In this document: positions 61,300-64,000 of the stretch, in pieces | Layout: every line of letters starts with the position of its first letter | Position numbering within the stretch: the first letter of the stretch is position 1 | From: Flavobacterium tyrosinilyticum | Lineage (GTDB): Bacteria > Bacteroidota > Bacteroidia > Flavobacteriales > Flavobacteriaceae | Reading direction: 5' to 3' | Assembly (NCBI RefSeq): GCF_023656565.1 | Contig: NZ_JAMOKG010000001.1 | Span: forward strand, 1,319,383-1,383,382 | Length of the DNA: 64,000 bases | Position numbers and translations under genes: made by a program | Notes under the pieces: generated by a model | Database searches by the model: none | What the model saw: only the letters and a program-made list of their open reading frames with translations | Told to the model about the DNA's origin: nothing

Positions 61300-62244
61300 A
61301 TGATTAAAAAAGCCTCCATCGGATTACTAGTATTAGCTTTGTCCACAACGTCGTGTGTTTCTAAGAAAATTTACAATGATCTAGAAACAAAATATTCAGA
61401 TTTGAAAAAAGAAAATCGTTCTATTGCTGATGAAAATGAAAATTTGAAGAAAGCAAAGAATCAATTGGAAACCGATCGTGATAAACTGGTTAAAGATTTA
61501 GCAACTGCTAATGATGATTTGGCAAAACAAAAAGCAGATTTGGCGGCGGCTCAAAATAAATATAAAGTTTTACAAGATTCGTATAATGCATTGGAGAAAA
61601 ACAGCAATGATGCATTAGAGAAAAACATGGCAAAAAACCGTGAATTGTTAGCACAATTAGAAGCAAAAGGTAAAGCTCTTGCAGAGGAACAGGCTCGTTT
61701 GGACAAAACAGCAAATCGTCTAAAAGAATTGGAAGATATGATTGCGGCGAAAGAAGAAGCAATGCGTAAGCTTAAAGAAACTTTATCTAAAGCATTAACT
61801 GGTTTTGAAGGTAAAGGTTTGACAGTAGAACATAAAAACGGAAAAGTTTATGTTTCTATGGAAAACAAATTGCTTTTCAATTCAGGAAGCTGGGCTGTTG
61901 GAACAGAAGGTAGAAAAGCGGTTGTCGAACTTGGAAAAGTTTTAGGTGATAATCCAGATCTTTCTGTTTTAATTGAAGGACATACAGACGACGATCCGTA
62001 CGCTGGTTCGGGGCCAATCGCAAACAATTGGGATTTATCTACTAAAAGAGCAACAGCAATCGTAGCGATTTTAACCGAAAACCCAAAAATCAATAAACAA
62101 AAACTAACAGCAGCAGGAAGAAGCGAGTTTTCTCCTTTGGCAAGCAACGCAACTCCAGAAGGAAAAGCGAAAAACCGTAGAATCGAAATTATCTTAACTC
62201 CAAGATTAGATGAGATTGCGGAGATGCTTAATACTATTAATTAA
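61300..62244 (+). CDS. OmpA-family lipoprotein with coiled coil
   Basis: 314 residues. Lipobox ALSTTSCVS gives C19. A long coiled coil (~25-165, e.g. LAAAQNKYKVLQDSYNALEK) is followed by an OmpA domain (~175-305) with LFNSGSWAVGTEGRKAVVEL, VLIEGHTDDDPYAG and AKNRRIEIILTP. Likely anchors the outer membrane to peptidoglycan. Own terminator. Confidence 0.93.
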   Translation: MIKKASIGLLVLALSTTSCVSKKIYNDLETKYSDLKKENRSIADENENLKKAKNQLETDRDKLVKDLATANDDLAKQKADLAAAQNKYKVLQDSYNALEKNSNDALEKNMAKNRELLAQLEAKGKALAEEQARLDKTANRLKELEDMIAAKEEAMRKLKETLSKALTGFEGKGLTVEHKNGKVYVSMENKLLFNSGSWAVGTEGRKAVVELGKVLGDNPDLSVLIEGHTDDDPYAGSGPIANNWDLSTKRATAIVAILTENPKINKQKLTAAGRSEFSPLASNATPEGKAKNRRIEIILTPRLDEIAEMLNTIN

Positions 62245-62283
62245 GAGGCTAAGGTTCTGAGATACTAAGTTTCTAATATTTTA

Positions 62284-62318
62284 AAAAAAGGGTTGAAGTT
62301 TTACTTCAGCCCTTTTTG
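62284..62318 (+). terminator. Terminator of the OmpA lipoprotein gene
   Basis: AAAAAGGGTTGAAGT / ACTTCAGCCCTTTTT with one G-T pair, then a T-rich tail. Confidence 0.85.
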
Positions 62319-62321
62319 TTT

Positions 62322-62349
62322 CCTGCAAGGTTTTTAAAACCTTGTAGGT
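62322..62349. repeat. 'CCTGCAAGG-CCTTGTAGG' palindrome (single clean copy)
   Basis: CCTGCAAGGTTTTTAAAACC followed by TTGTAGGT, same family as 31411-31482. A degraded partner (CTCTAAGGCTTTGAAAACC) follows near 62382-62405. Confidence 0.75.
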
Positions 62350-62439
62350 TTAGCTCGTTTGTTTGGAGAAGAAATACACCTCTAAGGCTTTGAAAACCTT
62401 TTAGTTTAAACGTTAGATTTGGAATTTGGATTTTTTAAA

Positions 62440-62473
62440 TTGGGATTTCTGTTTTATTATTTTCGTAACTTTG
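62440..62473 (+). promoter_or_regulatory. Candidate promoter (TTG-N23-TAACTTTG) of the toxin-antitoxin pair
   Basis: TTG at 62440-62442 and TAACTTTG at 62466-62473, 20 bp before the antitoxin ATG. Confidence 0.55.
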
Positions 62474-62493
62474 GATTTCAAAAAGATTAAACT

Positions 62494-62745
62494 ATGGGGC
62501 TTCCTGAATTAAAAGAGAAAATAAAAAATCAATTGGATTTGGCTGATGAAAGAGTTCTGCGAATTGTTTCTTCAGTTTTTGATAATTATTTAAATGAAGT
62601 GGTTTCGTATGATGCGAAAGGAAATCCTGTGACATTAATTGATTATCATAATAAAGTAGAAGAAGGTTTAGAGGATATTAAATACAATCGCATAATCTCA
62701 AGTCAAAATTTGTCAAAAGAAATGAAAGATTGGGATAATGAATAA
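62494..62745 (+). CDS. Putative antitoxin of a RelE/ParE-type toxin-antitoxin pair
   Basis: 83 residues, helical and mostly acidic. NPVTLIDYHNKVEEGLEDIK resembles the C-terminal, toxin-binding part of small type II antitoxins; no clear DNA-binding fold is seen at the N-terminus. Its stop codon overlaps the ATG (62738) of the toxin reading frame, the usual arrangement for a toxin-antitoxin operon. Confidence 0.7.
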   Translation: MGLPELKEKIKNQLDLADERVLRIVSSVFDNYLNEVVSYDAKGNPVTLIDYHNKVEEGLEDIKYNRIISSQNLSKEMKDWDNE

Positions 62746-63031
62746 ACCAACAGTTTTTTGGTAAGAGCATGCAAAATTAGATTTGAAGGAAATTTATTTT
62801 GAATTTAAGAGTAAATATTCGAAAGAAACAGCATTAAAAGTTAGAGACGAATTATTTAATAGTGCGAATAATATCATTTTTGCCGAGCAATTTCAATTCG
62901 ATGAATATAGAATAGATTGCCGTAGAATTGTGGTTAGAAATTTTAAAATTCTATATAAAATCAAAGAAGATTCTGTTTTTATTGTTAGAATTTTCAACAC
63001 ATTTCAAAATCCATTAAAAGGCTTAAAATGA
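62738..63031 (+). pseudogene. RelE/ParE-family toxin gene interrupted by an in-frame stop
   Basis: From ATG 62738 the frame reads MNKPTVFW, then TAA (62762-62764), then EHAKLDLKEIYFEFKSKYSK and on to a stop at 63029-63031. Homologous toxins have a serine codon at the stop position (FWSEHAK pattern), so one base (TCA to TAA) would explain the interruption. The remaining 89 codons retain RelE/ParE features (FDEYRIDCRRIVVRNFKILY). A TTG at 62783 might reinitiate without the N-terminal strand. Confidence 0.75.
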
Positions 63032-63055
63032 ACTTAGGTTCAAAGTGACAAAGAT

Positions 63056-63091
63056 GCAAAGGCTCAAAGTAAAAAACTTTGAGCCTTTTTA
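63056..63091 (+). terminator. Terminator of the toxin-antitoxin pair
   Basis: AAAGGCTCAAAGT / ACTTTGAGCCTTT stem with a 4-5 nt A loop, T run after. Confidence 0.85.
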
Positions 63092-63094
63092 TTT

Positions 63095-63182
63095 CCTGCA
63101 AGGTTTTCATAACCTTGTAGGTATAGGTTTAGGTTTGTTTGTAATAAAAGAAACACCTACAAGGTTTTGGAAACCTTGCAGG
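63095..63182. repeat. 28-bp inverted repeat, 'CCTGCAAGG-CCTTGTAGG' family
   Basis: Left copy 63095-63122 and right copy 63155-63182 are inverted copies differing at one or two positions. Same family as 31411-31482. Confidence 0.85.
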
Positions 63183-63247
63183 AGAGATCAAAAAAAACTT
63201 GTAGTTTTTTTAACCTTTTTCAAATCCTAATTTGAAAAATCCCTTTG

Positions 63248-63255
63248 TAACTTTG
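63248..63255 (+). promoter_or_regulatory. Candidate -7 box (TAACTTTG) of the aldo/keto reductase
   Basis: Perfect TAnnTTTG, 32 bp before ATG 63288. It lies in a 'ctttgtaactttgtctctttgcaactttg' phrase, so it could be chance. Confidence 0.4.
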
Positions 63256-63287
63256 TCTCTTTGCAACTTTGAACCTTTAAGAAAAAA

Positions 63288-64000
63288 ATGAAATACACTA
63301 CATTACCCAACACCGATATAAAAGTTAGTAAAATATGCCTTGGAACAATGACTTTCGGGCAGCAGAATACAGAAGCAGAAGGACACGAACAAATGGATTA
63401 TGCTCTTGAAAGAGGAGTTAATTTCTTTGATACTGCCGAAATGTATTCGGTTCCGGCGAGTGAAGCGACTTACGGAAGCACAGAAAAAATTATTGGGACT
63501 TGGTTTAAAAAATCAGGAAATAGAGACAAAGTGGTTTTAGCATCTAAAATTGCAGGTCCGAATCCGAATTTTGGATATATGCGTGAGAAATTGGATTTTT
63601 CTCCGGCAAGTATTAAGTATGCAGTTGAAAACAGTTTGAAAAGACTCCAAACTGATTATATCGATTTGTACCAAATGCACTGGCCAGAAAGAAAAACGAA
63701 TAATTTCGGACAGCGCGCTTTTCACGGACATGATGATGTTTGGGAAGATAACTTTAGAGAAATCTTAGAAACTTTCGATGGATTAATCAAAGAAGGTAAA
63801 ATCAAGCACATTGGGGTTTCTAATGAAAATGCTTGGGGAATGATGCGTCTTTTGGAAGAAAGCAAATACAACAATCTGCCAAGAATCAAAACCGTTCAAA
63901 ATCCGTATTCTTTATTGAACCGTTTGTTTGAAGTGAATTCTGCAGAAGTTTCAAAATATGAAAATGTTGGCTTATTAGGATATTCGCCTTTAGCATTTGG
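63288..64000 (+). CDS. NADP(H)-dependent aldo/keto reductase (Tas-like), N-terminal part
   Basis: 237 codons present, open at the window end. Motifs: ICLGTMTFGQQNTEAEGHEQ, FFDTAEMYSVP (catalytic Asp and Tyr), VLASKIAGPNP (Lys), YIDLYQMHWPERKT (His) and HIGVSNENAWG. The MYSVP form and the long loop after the Lys are typical of the Tas subgroup. The NADPH-binding C-terminus lies beyond the window. Confidence 0.93.
   Translation, partial: MKYTTLPNTDIKVSKICLGTMTFGQQNTEAEGHEQMDYALERGVNFFDTAEMYSVPASEATYGSTEKIIGTWFKKSGNRDKVVLASKIAGPNPNFGYMREKLDFSPASIKYAVENSLKRLQTDYIDLYQMHWPERKTNNFGQRAFHGHDDVWEDNFREILETFDGLIKEGKIKHIGVSNENAWGMMRLLEESKYNNLPRIKTVQNPYSLLNRLFEVNSAEVSKYENVGLLGYSPLAF

Noticed and set aside
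63045..63230. 61-codon open frame downstream of the toxin
   Set aside because: It runs through a terminator and a palindromic repeat and has no protein-like conservation; repeat sequence explains it.

Overview
The window is a chromosome segment of a Flavobacterium-type bacterium (phylum Bacteroidetes). The evidence is low GC; promoters of the TAnnTTTG type; a secreted protease ending in a type IX secretion (T9SS) sorting domain; a fused OlsF/GlsF-type acyltransferase; and many intergenic imperfect palindromes of the kinds common in flavobacterial genomes. No rRNA, tRNA, CRISPR array, transposase or prophage was seen. Most of the window is core genome, with one accessory patch at about 53-58.5 kb.

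Layout. 0-9.3 kb: 3' end of a CoA-transferase subunit, a secreted M4 metalloprotease, a beta-barrel-like protein, a PP1-type phosphatase, DNA polymerase IV, a PAS protein, class I fumarase and a lipoprotein. 9.5-15.4 kb: a fused SpmA/SpmB-like membrane protein, then a repair-flavoured run (AlkZ-like protein, DEDDy exonuclease, O6-alkylguanine methyltransferase), an unknown protein and an NAD-dependent epimerase. 15.4-21.4 kb: a rhodanese gene fragment, then a leftward operon (GNAT-nitrilase fusion, zinc-ribbon protein, M28 peptidase, TPR protein, SRPBCC protein). 21.5-31.2 kb: short SSB, DUF2461, a Cys/Lys-rich miniprotein, ferritin, OmpA, two paralogous secreted proteins of unknown function bracketing a CAT-like acyltransferase, HAD hydrolase and EamA exporter. 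31.5-42.9 kb: methionyl-tRNA synthetase, GH43 glycosidase, CDGSH protein, PhzF, patatin-like lipase and small lipoproteins/unknowns. 43-53.1 kb: serS, lgt, TPR protein, DUF4286, rsmA-mgtE, proC, nhaA and a D-2-hydroxyacid dehydrogenase.

The accessory patch (53.2-58.4 kb) has two DUF805 membrane-protein genes, each preceded by a similar leader that looks like a structured RNA; a TM2 gene plus a decayed second TM2 copy 3 kb downstream; several small proteins resembling polymorphic-toxin immunity families (DUF4240, a SUFU-like protein, two unknowns); and at least two inverted pairs of a GC-rich 'GATAGCGCGGATTTGCAATC' palindrome. 58.5-64 kb: OlsF-type acyltransferase, exonuclease III, an OmpA lipoprotein, an antitoxin-toxin pair whose toxin has an in-frame stop, and the start of an aldo/keto reductase.

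The most notable items are the paired DUF805 leaders, the nonsense-interrupted RelE/ParE toxin, the TM2 and rhodanese gene fragments, the palindrome-flanked immunity-like patch, and the nested palindrome families between genes. All family assignments come from reading the sequence; no database search was run.
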